Positions 26,633-36,346 of a stretch of 64,000 bases of DNA are shown in pieces (positions within the stretch are counted from its first letter, which is position 1; every line of letters begins with the position of its first letter). The stretch is taken from the NCBI GenBank assembly GCA_039026375.1, contig JBCCML010000020.1, positions 1 to 64,000 on the forward strand. The letters run 5' to 3'. This DNA is from Thermohalobaculum sp039026375 (GTDB lineage: Bacteria; Pseudomonadota; Alphaproteobacteria; Rhodobacterales; Rhodobacteraceae). The position numbers and the translations under genes were made by a program. The notes under the pieces were generated by a model, which did no database searches, was not told the origin of the DNA, and saw nothing but the letters and a program-made list of their open reading frames with translations.

Positions 26633-29600
26633 TTATTCGGCTGCGGCTGCGGCTGCGGCAAGCTGATGGGCGATCAGTTGAGCGTACAGCCCACCTTTCG
26701 CGAGCAAAGCATCGTGCGCTCCGGTCTCGACCAGTTGGCCTTCGTCCAGGACCACGATGAGATCGGCATCGCGAATAGTGGACAGCCGGTGCGCGATCAC
26801 AATCGTCGTGCGGTCTGCGCGCAAGTCGTCCAGCGCGTGGCGCAAGGCCTGCTCGTTCAAGGCATCCAGGTGCGACGTCGCCTCGTCCAGAATCAGTACG
26901 GACGCGTCTTTCAGGAAGGCCCTGGCGATGGCCACGCGCTGGCGCTGGCCGCCGGACAGGCTGGTGCCCCGCTCGCCGACCTGGGTATCCAGGCCGTCGG
27001 GCAGCGTCTCGATCAAATCGCCCAGCGAGGCGCGTGCGACCGCGGCCATCAGGTCGGTGTCATTGGCGTCGGGGCGGCCAATCAGGATGTTGCTGCGCAG
27101 GGTGTCGTTGAACAGGTAAGTGTCCTGCGCGACCAGGGCGATGCTGCGGCGCAGATCATCCAGCTTGTAGTCCCGAAGATCATGGCCGTTCATGGTGATC
27201 CGCCCGCCATCAGGGTCCCAAAAGCGCATCAAAAGCTGCGCCGTGGTCGTCTTCCCAGCGCCCGAGGTGCCCACCAGCGCCACGGTCTTTCCCGCCGGAA
27301 TACTGAAGCTAATGTCTGTCAACGCGTGCCGCGCCTGTCCGGGGTAGGCGAAGATGACGTTTTCCAATCCGATCGAAGCGGCCCCCGGCGGGATCGGCAC
27401 CCCTGGCCCGTCTGTCACCGGCACAGGCTCGTTGGCCAGCCCATAGATCCGTCGCGTGGCGCCGAGGGTATCGGCAAGCTGACGGCCCACCTGAGCGATT
27501 TCCGACACCGGCAGGAACGCAGCCATGGCAAGAATGGTTAAGAGTGGCAGTACGGCCGGGTCGATCCGGCCATCCGAGATAGCGGTCGCGCCGACAACCA
27601 CCACCGCAAGCCCGCCAAGCCCCGTGAGCGCCTCCAGCAAGCTTTGCTGCAGGGTCAGCTGGCTAAAGAACGGAAGCCGCAGTTTGATGTGCGCCTCGGA
27701 CAACCGATCGAGATGGCGGCCACGCTCTTCCTCTTGCTGGAAGGCGACGATCTCGCCGACACCTTGAACCGAGTCGACCGAGAAGGCACCCAACTCACCG
27801 GCGGCTTCTCGTGCTGCCGAGCCCAGCCGGTCGACACGTTTGCGCAGCAACAGCGGACTGACGGCTACTGCTAACAGGAAGGGCACCAATGCCAATGCGA
27901 TCCACGGGTCGTTCAGACCCAGAACAGCCAGCACGACGCTGGGAACCAGAACCGCGACGAAGATCGGCGCGACAGTGTGCGCGAAGAAGTACTCCACAAG
28001 CTCGACGTCGTGGGTGGCCAGAGCCATTAGATCACCCGTGTGGCGGCGCACCAAGTAGGCCGGCGCCAGAGCATCCAGCCGTCGGAAGGTCTCGATCCGC
28101 ATCTCGGCCAGCAGGCGGAACGCCATGTCGTGGGCAAGCCAGGATTCCAGCCAGTGAAGCACCCCGGTCAGCGGCGCAACGACGGCCAGCCACCAAAGCC
28201 ATTGGGTGAACGGCTCGCCGTTCTTCAGCGCGACAATCACCAGCGCGCTGAGGACGCCCACGCCGATGAACGTCAGGACCCGCAGGACGCCGAAAATGAA
28301 TGTGCCGGCCAGCTTGCCCTTCCAGGGCATGATGACCTTCATCAGTTCAGTGATCAGCTGAGGCCAGGTCAAACCCTCCGCCTTGATGATGCCTTCGGTG
28401 ACGGGGTTCGACTTCGGAACCGCGGAGGCCTGCGCGGGGCCCGTTGAGCGGTCCCGCAACTCAAACTGGACAGTGTCCGCAGAGGCTGATTCCCGGGCTT
28501 GTTCAGCCATCAATTGAGCGTAGACACCGCCGCTTGAGATCAGTTCGCCATGACGACCGCTTTCGATGACCCGGCCCCCATCCAGCACCAGGATCCGGTC
28601 GCTATCGATCACACTGGACAGGCGATGGGCCAGCGTCAGGGTTGTGCGCCCCTGCATCAACCGATCCATCGCCTCCTGAATGACGACCTCGTTTTCGGCG
28701 TCTACGGCAGACAGCGCCTCGTCCAGGATCAGGATCGGCGTGTCACGCAGAACCGCCCTGGCGATCGCCACGCGTTGGCGTTGCCCGCCGGACAGTTTGA
28801 TGCCCTTCTCCCCGATGATCGTCTGGTAGCCTGCCGGCAGCGACTGGACAAAATCGTGGATGTTCGCCGCCCTGGCGGCGGCCTCGACCTCGGCGGCGCT
28901 GGCGTTCGGCAGGCCCATGCGGATGTTCTCTTCGACGGTGCCATGGAACAGGAAGGTGTCCTGGTTGACGACCGAAATCATTGAACGGATCTGGTCGAAC
29001 GAAAGGTTGCGCAATTCATGCCCGCCGATCCGAACGGAGCCTTCGTCGGGGTCATAAAAGCGCAGCAGCAGCCGCACGATCGAGGATTTCCCGCCTCCAG
29101 ACGTGCCGACCAGCCCGATACGGGCCCCTGCCTCGATGTGGAAATCCAAGCCATTGTGGACATCGCGCCGGGTGCCTGGATAACGGAACCGCACATCCTC
29201 AAAGTCGATGGTCGGCGTCAGCGCGTCTGGCAGGGCCGCGGGACGCGCGTCCTGGATCAATGGCTTTGCATCGAGGATACGGAAGATGCCCTGCGCGGCC
29301 GACATGCCGACCATGCCCTGGTGCAGCACGTTGCGAAGCTCGCGCATCGGGCGAAAGATCTCGACACCCATCATCAGGATGACCAACAGGGCCGTCAGTT
29401 CCATGGCGCCCGCTTCCACCCGGAAGGCACCCAGAGCAAGCGCGAATGCCGCCCCGCAGGCGATGGCGGAGTCGGTGATGCCGCGGCTCAGCACGTTGGT
29501 CGCCAGCACCCACATCGTGGTGCGGAAAACCTCGCGGGCCTTGAACGCCAGCGTGTCGCCACGCGATTTGCTTTGGCCGAAAGCCTTCAACGTCGCCAGC

Positions 29601-30211
29601 CCCTGGACCGAGTCCAAGAATTCCGCGGCGAAGCTGGCATAGGCTTTCTGACGATCCAGCGACCGGGCGACGTCGAAATTGTGCCATGCCGCCGGTGCGA
29701 ACAGGGCAATCAAAGCAAAGACCAACAACACGGCGGCGACCGGCAGGTCGATGAATGCCACGAAGGCGAAGATCAACACTGGGGTCAACAGCGACACCAG
29801 GAACTGAGGCAGGAACTGGCCGAAATAGGTCTCCAACTGCTCGACGCCGTCAATCAACGACAGGGTCAGCGACCCCGAACGTTCGCGGGCTACGGCGCCT
29901 GGACCTAGAGCGGCGATCTTGTCATAAATTGTGCGCCGCAACGTCTTCTGAACCTTGGCCGCAGTTTCGTGCGCCACCATGGTGCGCCAATGCTCGAAGA
30001 CTCCCCTCAGCACCATCACACCGGCGATCAGCAAGACACTATCGGTCAGCTCGGCCAATACCCGCCCTGCAAAGAGTTGACCTATCAGCCAGCCAAGCAG
30101 CGCCAGTCGGGCAACACCCAGCGCCACTGCAATAAGCCCGATGATTACTGTCCAGGCGATACGACCCCTGACACCTTCTGTGAAAACCCAGAGCCGCTGG
30201 TCGAAATGCAT
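26633..30211 (-). CDS. Fused full-length ABC exporter (TMD-NBD-TMD-NBD), CydDC-like
   Basis: About 1,192 residues from ATG 30211, preceded by GGAGAG; an upstream in-frame start adds 24 non-conserved residues. Two complete half-exporters are joined: six-helix membrane domain, ATPase, then a second pair. ATPase 1 has GTSGGGKSS, LSGGQRQRVAIARAV and ILILDEALSAVD. ATPase 2 has GTSGAGKTT, LSGGQRQRVAIARAF and LILDEATSHLD. Both keep the Walker B Glu and the H-loop His, so both sites look competent. The layout resembles a fusion of CydD- and CydC-type thiol exporters, but the substrate is not readable. The C-terminus is a run of seven Ala encoded by a GCC/GCA hexamer repeat. Confidence 0.85.
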   Translation of the reverse strand: MHFDQRLWVFTEGVRGRIAWTVIIGLIAVALGVARLALLGWLIGQLFAGRVLAELTDSVLLIAGVMVLRGVFEHWRTMVAHETAAKVQKTLRRTIYDKIAALGPGAVARERSGSLTLSLIDGVEQLETYFGQFLPQFLVSLLTPVLIFAFVAFIDLPVAAVLLVFALIALFAPAAWHNFDVARSLDRQKAYASFAAEFLDSVQGLATLKAFGQSKSRGDTLAFKAREVFRTTMWVLATNVLSRGITDSAIACGAAFALALGAFRVEAGAMELTALLVILMMGVEIFRPMRELRNVLHQGMVGMSAAQGIFRILDAKPLIQDARPAALPDALTPTIDFEDVRFRYPGTRRDVHNGLDFHIEAGARIGLVGTSGGGKSSIVRLLLRFYDPDEGSVRIGGHELRNLSFDQIRSMISVVNQDTFLFHGTVEENIRMGLPNASAAEVEAAARAANIHDFVQSLPAGYQTIIGEKGIKLSGGQRQRVAIARAVLRDTPILILDEALSAVDAENEVVIQEAMDRLMQGRTTLTLAHRLSSVIDSDRILVLDGGRVIESGRHGELISSGGVYAQLMAEQARESASADTVQFELRDRSTGPAQASAVPKSNPVTEGIIKAEGLTWPQLITELMKVIMPWKGKLAGTFIFGVLRVLTFIGVGVLSALVIVALKNGEPFTQWLWWLAVVAPLTGVLHWLESWLAHDMAFRLLAEMRIETFRRLDALAPAYLVRRHTGDLMALATHDVELVEYFFAHTVAPIFVAVLVPSVVLAVLGLNDPWIALALVPFLLAVAVSPLLLRKRVDRLGSAAREAAGELGAFSVDSVQGVGEIVAFQQEEERGRHLDRLSEAHIKLRLPFFSQLTLQQSLLEALTGLGGLAVVVVGATAISDGRIDPAVLPLLTILAMAAFLPVSEIAQVGRQLADTLGATRRIYGLANEPVPVTDGPGVPIPPGAASIGLENVIFAYPGQARHALTDISFSIPAGKTVALVGTSGAGKTTTAQLLMRFWDPDGGRITMNGHDLRDYKLDDLRRSIALVAQDTYLFNDTLRSNILIGRPDANDTDLMAAVARASLGDLIETLPDGLDTQVGERGTSLSGGQRQRVAIARAFLKDASVLILDEATSHLDALNEQALRHALDDLRADRTTIVIAHRLSTIRDADLIVVLDEGQLVETGAHDALLAKGGLYAQLIAHQLAAAAAAAE

Positions 30212-31274
30212 TGGGCCTCTCCATCCGGGATGTGCAGGCAGCGCGGGCAGTAAGCGGTGCGACGCGGCTGCTTGGCAGAACATAGCGCTACCAGACCCAG
30301 ATGGCAGCGGTTTCTTCAGCCCAAACAGGCGTCTTCAGATCACACCTCGAATGCGCACCAATAAATAAAACGTGGGCGCGTCTGAAACTATGGCCGCCAC
30401 GGCGCTCGCGCAGGCATGCTAGTCAAAAAAACCAGCCCAGCGAAGAAGCGGATCATTGACGTGCGGCCTGGATTGTCCGCTGAGCAAACCGGTCGTAAAC
30501 TGATCCAGCCCGACGCGCGGACGTGATGTCCGTTGAAGACCGACAATCGCCGAATAGGCAGATTTGCCTACGTAATCAGACCAATTTTTTGAGCGCTACA
30601 GGTGTGCCTAAGTTGACGCTGCCGGGTTGAAAAACCTGCAGCGATGGCCTTACGAACTATGCAAGATCAAACAGACGATCCCCATTGGCTTGAGGTTGCT
30701 CTCAGGCGTTTCAATGCAAGAGCGTTGACAGAATGCTGTCCCGTGAACCAACGCGCGGAAGGCCACGCCGCCAAAGCAAAGATGCAGTGTCCGAGCGCGC
30801 CGTCTGACGATGAGGAATTGGCCGGTCGGGTCCAACGCACTCAAACTGCCCAGAAGATCTGCCGATAGGGAGATCCTTGAGAGTCCCCATTTTGATCGAT
30901 GACGCCAACAAGAGCCTGTGCCGTCTTGAAGTAGCAAACACCCGCACCCCCTTTGACGTTCGTGGAAAACCAAGGGTACGCTATCAGCCAGGGAAAGAGC
31001 TGACGGAAGTCTTGGAAGTCATGCCTTACAACGCAACGCAAGCCAGACAGCAAAGATCTATGGTCCCGCGTGAAGATGTGCTTCACCAGGACAGCGACAC
31101 ATCATGCTTTGCCAAACCCCCTGCCCTCGGGGCGACGCACGATACGGTGTTTCGCCCATACCTATTCAAGCGGACGCAACATGATTTCCCGAGTGCGGGT
31201 GAATACTCCCTCTGCGCAGCCCCAAACGAACGTTGCCGTCATGACTGGCGAGGTTTTGGAAGGTTCCGAGCTCC
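30212..31274. other. About 1.06 kb without a convincing gene
   Basis: Several short open frames occur on both strands (for example 30877-31278 plus, 30650-30973 and 30841-31086 minus) but none has a ribosome binding site, a family resemblance or a protein-like composition throughout. The last 250 bp must contain the promoter of the histidine kinase gene and the first part the promoter of the ABC exporter, since these two genes diverge. AT content is higher here than in the flanks. It may hold decayed genes or an undetected RNA. Confidence 0.5.
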
Positions 31275-33614
31275 ATGAAGCTATCCTTAGGCATCTTGCT
31301 GGCGTGTTGCCTGGCTGGTCTGCAGTTTCTTGCAGTGACCGTCGTCGTGTACTCTTACTACGTGTCGTCAGAGCGCGTTTTGCTGGATCACGCCCGAAAC
31401 CTCTTGGGCGACGTTGGCCGGAATACGATTGAGCACGCCAAAGGCTTTCTAAGCCCGGCGCGCGGGGCTGCGGAACTGGCGGCCCGCCTGGCTGAGAACA
31501 GGATCATTGCCAGTGACAACGCCCGCCGCGTCGAGCAGTTGCTTTTTCAGCAGCTCCGCATCGCCCCGCAGTTTGCCGGTGTCTATTACGGAGATCGTTC
31601 GGGGAGTTTTGTCTACGTGAAGCACAGCGAGGGCCCAGGCGCTTACCGCAGTAAAATCGTCAAAGCGGATGGAGCGACGCGATCAACACAACTGATCTGG
31701 CGTGATCGCGAGTTCGGCGTGGTCGACACACGGCCGGATCCGATGGATCAGTACGACCCACGGACGCGTCCCTGGTATCAGACAGCAAAGTCCCAAGCGG
31801 AAAGCGTTTGGACCGACCCGTACATCTTCTTCTCCTCTCGGAAACCCGGGATCACAGTGGCAGCACCGGTCCTGACAGAGACTGGTGAACTCCAGGGAGT
31901 TGTTGGGGTAGATATCGAGATTGATGAAATCTCTCGATTTCTAGCGGAACTTAGGATTGGTGAGAGTGGCGCGGCAGTGATCGTGAATGCGAATGGCGAC
32001 GTGATCGCGCATCCTGATCAACAGCTGCTCCAACAGATCACCGCCGATGGCACGTTCCAGTTTGTCGATATCCAAGAGATTGATGATCCCGTTGCGCGGG
32101 CGGCGTTTGCGGGCGTTTCGCCGGGAACAGGCACGGTGTCGCAAGAGACATATTCGACGTTCATCCACGAAGGTCAAAACTACGTCACGACGGTCATGCC
32201 ACCGATCAGTGAGCAATTGCCCTGGACGATTGCCGTCTTTGCACCGGAGGCGGATTTCATCGGATCCATCAAGGAAAACCGCGAGCTGAACATTTGGATT
32301 GCCGCGGGTGTGGCCTGCTTGACGGCGTTGATCGGTGTGCTTTTGGCGCATTTCATCCAACGCCCAGTCAGCGCTTTCGCCGTGCGCGCGGCGTTAGTTT
32401 CGCAGGGCGAGATCGACCCATCCACGCCGACACCCAAGACGTACCGAGAGCTGGACCTGGCCAATGAGACTTTGATGCGCGAGATCTCGCAGCGGCGTCA
32501 AACCGAGCAAGTCTATGGGCAGACTTTTGACCACTCGTCGCACGGCATGGTCCAGATCTCTCAGGACACCGGACGCTTTATCAGGGTCAATCAGAAGTTC
32601 TGCGAAATCTCGGGCTACCGCTCAGAGGAGTTGCTGCAAAAGTCGGTGAACGACCTTATTCACCCAGACGACGCGGTTTTTCTGTTGACCGGCCGCACGG
32701 ATACACAAGCGATCAATGGCGATTGGCGCTGTATGCACAAGACCGGAAAGGTGGTTTGGGTAAATGTAAACGTCATCATGATCCGAGACGATAAGGACAT
32801 GCCGCAATACTACGTTGCGACGATTGCCGACATTACCGAAACGAAGAAGGCGGCGGCGAAAATCAAGAACCTGAGCCGCGACTTGTCACACCTGGCACGT
32901 GGCCAAGTGCTCAGTCAGATGGCATCCGGCCTCGCTCACGAGTTGAACCAACCGCTGACAGCGATTGCCCAGAATGCCGATACGGCGATGCTTACCGCTA
33001 AAGAGCCTAACATGCCGAGACCGGCCCTGATGGAGCTGCTGTCCGACATCGAAAAACAAGCGCACCGCGCCGGCGAAATCATCCATGCTTTGCGCAATTT
33101 TGCCAAAAAGGGCGAGGAAGAAAGGCTGCCCTTTGACCTACGTGCCCTCCTGCGCCACTCGCTGAACCTTGTCCGAGCAGAGGCCGCCGAAAATGGTATC
33201 CGGATATTAGTTGAGGACAGCAAGACACCAGAGGTCGTCGGCATTCGCGTTCAGGTCGCACAAGTGATTGTCAACTTGGTTCGCAATTCAATCGAGGCGA
33301 TGGCGGACAGTGCATCAGCCGAACGGGAGATCCGAATATCCACTGCACTTGCAGGCGAGTTCGTACAGATCAAGTTGGAAGATACGGGCCCAGGCATACC
33401 CGCGGGCTTCGAACTTTTCACTCAATTCGAGACGACGAAACCAGACGGCATGGGTCTCGGCTTATCTATTTCCCGTTCGATGATCGAAGCGATGCATGGA
33501 CGCCTGTGGCTGGACAAAGACTACGCAAACGGCGCGCGCTTTCATGTCACCCTACCAGTCGCTGAAGACGTTGACGCCGATGTTGGGGCAATATCTTTGT
33601 CCGTGCATGTCTAG
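31275..33614 (+). CDS. Membrane sensor histidine kinase with Cache and PAS domains
   Basis: 779 residues. TM1 at about 5-28 and TM2 at about 338-360 flank a periplasmic double-Cache sensor (DQYDPRTRPWY at 159-169 is typical). A cytoplasmic PAS domain covers about 413-525, and the HisKA dimerisation helix has the phosphorylated His555 in SGLAHELNQPLTAI. The HATPase domain has an N box (NLVRNSIEAMAD), EDTGPGIP and GMGLGLSISRSMI. The kinase core resembles the FixL/DctB branch. It lies 64 bp upstream of a FixJ-like regulator, its probable partner. Double-Cache domains usually bind small carboxylates, amines or amino acids; the ligand here is unknown. Confidence 0.9.
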   Translation: MKLSLGILLACCLAGLQFLAVTVVVYSYYVSSERVLLDHARNLLGDVGRNTIEHAKGFLSPARGAAELAARLAENRIIASDNARRVEQLLFQQLRIAPQFAGVYYGDRSGSFVYVKHSEGPGAYRSKIVKADGATRSTQLIWRDREFGVVDTRPDPMDQYDPRTRPWYQTAKSQAESVWTDPYIFFSSRKPGITVAAPVLTETGELQGVVGVDIEIDEISRFLAELRIGESGAAVIVNANGDVIAHPDQQLLQQITADGTFQFVDIQEIDDPVARAAFAGVSPGTGTVSQETYSTFIHEGQNYVTTVMPPISEQLPWTIAVFAPEADFIGSIKENRELNIWIAAGVACLTALIGVLLAHFIQRPVSAFAVRAALVSQGEIDPSTPTPKTYRELDLANETLMREISQRRQTEQVYGQTFDHSSHGMVQISQDTGRFIRVNQKFCEISGYRSEELLQKSVNDLIHPDDAVFLLTGRTDTQAINGDWRCMHKTGKVVWVNVNVIMIRDDKDMPQYYVATIADITETKKAAAKIKNLSRDLSHLARGQVLSQMASGLAHELNQPLTAIAQNADTAMLTAKEPNMPRPALMELLSDIEKQAHRAGEIIHALRNFAKKGEEERLPFDLRALLRHSLNLVRAEAAENGIRILVEDSKTPEVVGIRVQVAQVIVNLVRNSIEAMADSASAEREIRISTALAGEFVQIKLEDTGPGIPAGFELFTQFETTKPDGMGLGLSISRSMIEAMHGRLWLDKDYANGARFHVTLPVAEDVDADVGAISLSVHV

Positions 33615-33678
33615 GGTCATCGAGTTGCAGGCAGTGGCACGGTTTCGTTGAGTTCAGGATCAGCTAGGTAGACGTTCA

Positions 33679-34329
33679 ATGAGTATCGATGCGGCCGAGC
33701 AAACAGTTTTTATCATCGATGACGACGAAGACGTGCGGGTCTCGCTGACCCGGTCGATGACCAAGCGCGGCTTTACCGTCGAGGCGTTCGCCACAGCGCG
33801 GGCATTCCTGGATCAGTTTGCGCCGAAACTCTCTGGATGTCTGATTTTGGATTACGGGATGCCCGAGATGAACGGTCTGGAGCTCCAAGCAGAGTTGGCA
33901 AAAATGGGCTTGAGCATTCCGATCATCTTCATAACGGGTCATGGAGGCGTGCCTGTATCGGTTCAGGCCATGAAGATGGGTGCCATCGACTTCCTGGAGA
34001 AGCCGTTTTCGCCCGAAGCCCTGGCCGAGCGAGTTCGCGAGGCATTCGCTATCGACCGTGCCGCGCGCGCCGACAGGGAAAAGACCGCAAGACTAAACCA
34101 AAGGTTCTCTGCGTTAACGGCGAGAGAGCGTGAAATCGCACAGTTCATCTTTGCAAACCCCGGGGCCGCCTCGAGCAAGGAGATTGCCCGCAAATTGGAC
34201 ATAAGCCCACGCACGATCGACCATCACCGTGCCCGTATCCTTGAGAAGTTACAGCTGCGCTCGGTCTTTGAACTTATGGATTTTATGGCTGCCTTGACGC
34301 AGTCGACTGAGACCACCGGTCTGAATTAG
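33679..34329 (+). CDS. FixJ/NarL-type response regulator
   Basis: 216 residues. Receiver domain at about 8-125 with the acidic pocket D14-D16, phospho-acceptor D58 (CLILDYGMP), T86 and K108 (LEKPF). The linker leads to a LuxR-type helix-turn-helix at about 143-193 (LTAREREIAQFI; SKEIARKLDISPRTIDHHRARIL). The output is expected to be transcription activation after phosphorylation by the kinase encoded just upstream. Its targets are not evident; the neighbouring amidase and envelope operon are candidates by position only. Confidence 0.92.
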   Translation: MSIDAAEQTVFIIDDDEDVRVSLTRSMTKRGFTVEAFATARAFLDQFAPKLSGCLILDYGMPEMNGLELQAELAKMGLSIPIIFITGHGGVPVSVQAMKMGAIDFLEKPFSPEALAERVREAFAIDRAARADREKTARLNQRFSALTAREREIAQFIFANPGAASSKEIARKLDISPRTIDHHRARILEKLQLRSVFELMDFMAALTQSTETTGLN

Positions 34330-34550
34330 CGGACGCACTTTGAGCGACCTTAAACAGCGTCAACGGCCCATCTTTGATTAGTCGCGCTTGCTGAAGGAAT
34401 AGGTAGGCTTCTGCTTTCATAGCGACTGACGTGTCCGGGCTCTCGGCGATCGATCAAATCACCGGGTTGTCGTGTTGACCAACGATTTCTGGATCGCGTC
34501 CGCTGGCACTGCCTGGAAGGCGACTTCCGCACACCCTGTCGGATGACCAA

Positions 34551-35951
34551 TCAAAGGATGGCCGGTTGAACTTGCTGCAGCATCCAACCAGCGATTTCAG
34601 TCATCGCGGCATCAGACCCCATCTGACCCATCACCTGCACCCCCAACGGCAATCCGCCAACGGCACATAGAGGAACCGCAATGGATGGTGCAAAAAGCAT
34701 CGAGGCTGGATAATTGAAAATCGCGTCACCGGTCGGGCGCGGGGCCAATGGCTTCCCTGAAACATCGTCTGGAAAGAGCGGGGCTGACCCGGGAGACGCG
34801 AGCGTTAGGACGCCATCGCATAGCGGGGCAATAGCGGCGTAGGCGACTTGAGCCGCCGCGCGCGCATCAAGCGCTGCCTCGTAATCGTCAGGCTTCATAG
34901 CTTCGGCAAGCTCCAAATTTGCAAGTGCCCTCGTACTGATTGCATCCGGCCCAAGATCGGCCAGGGCGCGATGTGTCCAACGGTTCTCCCAGCGAGTGAT
35001 CGCATTGGAGACGTCGCCCCCTTCGGCAATTGCCCTCTCCAAGGCTTCGACCCCGGGCTCTGTGCGACGATCAATCAGCGAAACCCCAAGATCGCGCAAC
35101 TGGGCCAAGATTCGATCAAAAGCCTCGACAGAGGCGTCATCTAACCCAGGCCACCCTGCTGTCTCAATCACCGCAAGCACGCCAGGTTTCTTCGCCTCTG
35201 GTGGCTTCTGGGGGCCCTTCAGCGCTCGCCGCCCAGGGTCACCGCCTACGCGGAGGGCGATTTCTACGGCAACCTGCCACATATCTTGGATAGATCCCGC
35301 GTGAACACCATGCGTGCTCTGCGAGGTCGCCTGCCGCTCGCCCCGCGTAATGGCACCCTGGGACGGCTTAAGCGCGACATTGCCGCAAAAACTCGCCGGA
35401 CGAATGATCGAACCACCAACTTGAGAGCCGATTGCTGCCGGCAGCATCCGGGCTCCGACTGCGGCGGCCGAACCCGACGACGACCCCCCAGGCGTGCGCG
35501 CCAAATCAAATGGGTTGCGCGTAGGACCGGGGTGGGAACCGCCCAACTCTGCCGTCACGGTCTTCCCACAGATCACCGCCCCTGCCATTCTGAGTGCCGC
35601 GACCGCAGCGTTGTCCCGTTTCGGGTGGTTTCCCTTCAGGGCGTTGCACTGCATCTGCGTCGGCATTTCCACTGTCTCAAGAAGATCCTTGATCCCGATT
35701 GGCATGCCGTCGATAGGCGAGCGTATACGCCCGTCGGCCCATCGCGCCGTGGAGGCGTCTGCCGCATCGCGCGCAGCTTCCACGTTCAATGATGCAAAGG
35801 CCTGCACGTCGGCCTCTCTTGCATCAATCGTCTCGAGGCATGCCTCCAGGTAACTACGCGGTGTTTCCTGACCCGCTTCAAATGCTCTCAATCGATCGTG
35901 AAACGTCAATGCGGTGAAGTGAGTTGGATCGTACGGGGGTATCCTGGTCAC
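34551..35951 (-). CDS. Amidase-signature hydrolase
   Basis: 466 residues from GTG 35951, where the family-like N-terminus begins (VTRIPPYDPTHF); a longer frame from a GTG at 36122 adds 57 residues without a ribosome binding site. The Ser-cisSer-Lys machinery is intact: Lys88 (PIGIKDLLE), cis-Ser at about 157-158 (TPGGSSSGSAAA) and nucleophile Ser181 (GSQVGGSIIRPAS). It hydrolyses an amide bond, substrate unknown, in the cytoplasm as no signal peptide is seen with this start. It converges on the response regulator gene. With the nearby secreted amidohydrolase it suggests use of an amide-containing compound. Confidence 0.85.
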   Translation of the reverse strand: MTRIPPYDPTHFTALTFHDRLRAFEAGQETPRSYLEACLETIDAREADVQAFASLNVEAARDAADASTARWADGRIRSPIDGMPIGIKDLLETVEMPTQMQCNALKGNHPKRDNAAVAALRMAGAVICGKTVTAELGGSHPGPTRNPFDLARTPGGSSSGSAAAVGARMLPAAIGSQVGGSIIRPASFCGNVALKPSQGAITRGERQATSQSTHGVHAGSIQDMWQVAVEIALRVGGDPGRRALKGPQKPPEAKKPGVLAVIETAGWPGLDDASVEAFDRILAQLRDLGVSLIDRRTEPGVEALERAIAEGGDVSNAITRWENRWTHRALADLGPDAISTRALANLELAEAMKPDDYEAALDARAAAQVAYAAIAPLCDGVLTLASPGSAPLFPDDVSGKPLAPRPTGDAIFNYPASMLFAPSIAVPLCAVGGLPLGVQVMGQMGSDAAMTEIAGWMLQQVQPAIL

Positions 35952-36346
35952 GGCGGCCTCAAGCGTTTGCTTAGTCGGACAATGAGCGTGGCGCGTGGAG
36001 ATGGCACTGTCCAGCCACTCTGCAGAGTGCACAAACTTAGCAGTCTGCTCCTGTCTACCAGTCGCAACGGAGGCAATCGAAAGCAGGATGGATAGCGCCA
36101 AGCGACGTGGCAGCCTTTCCACGGACCGCTAAATGCGCGCCGACTCCCACAACAGATCGAGCGCAGGTCGCGGTTTATGCTCGGTGAGAGATCTGATTGT
36201 TTAGGGTTGCGGCGCTTCAGGATGGAGCCGGCATTCAGCAGTCGGAACGCTACTCGAGCGCTGGATCACCGTAACATCCTAAAAGCGACACCGCCGTTTG
36301 GACAGGCGGTTCTCTGCCGGCAAAAAAGAAGTAGCTGTGACACTGC

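Noticed and set aside
26633..30211. Type I secretion ATPase for the giant RTX protein
   Set aside because: The protein is a fused two-half exporter without a neighbouring membrane-fusion protein or TolC gene, and the gene reads in the opposite direction.
30650..31278. Short frames of 74-133 codons on both strands
   Set aside because: No ribosome binding sites, overlapping competing frames and no recognisable protein pattern.
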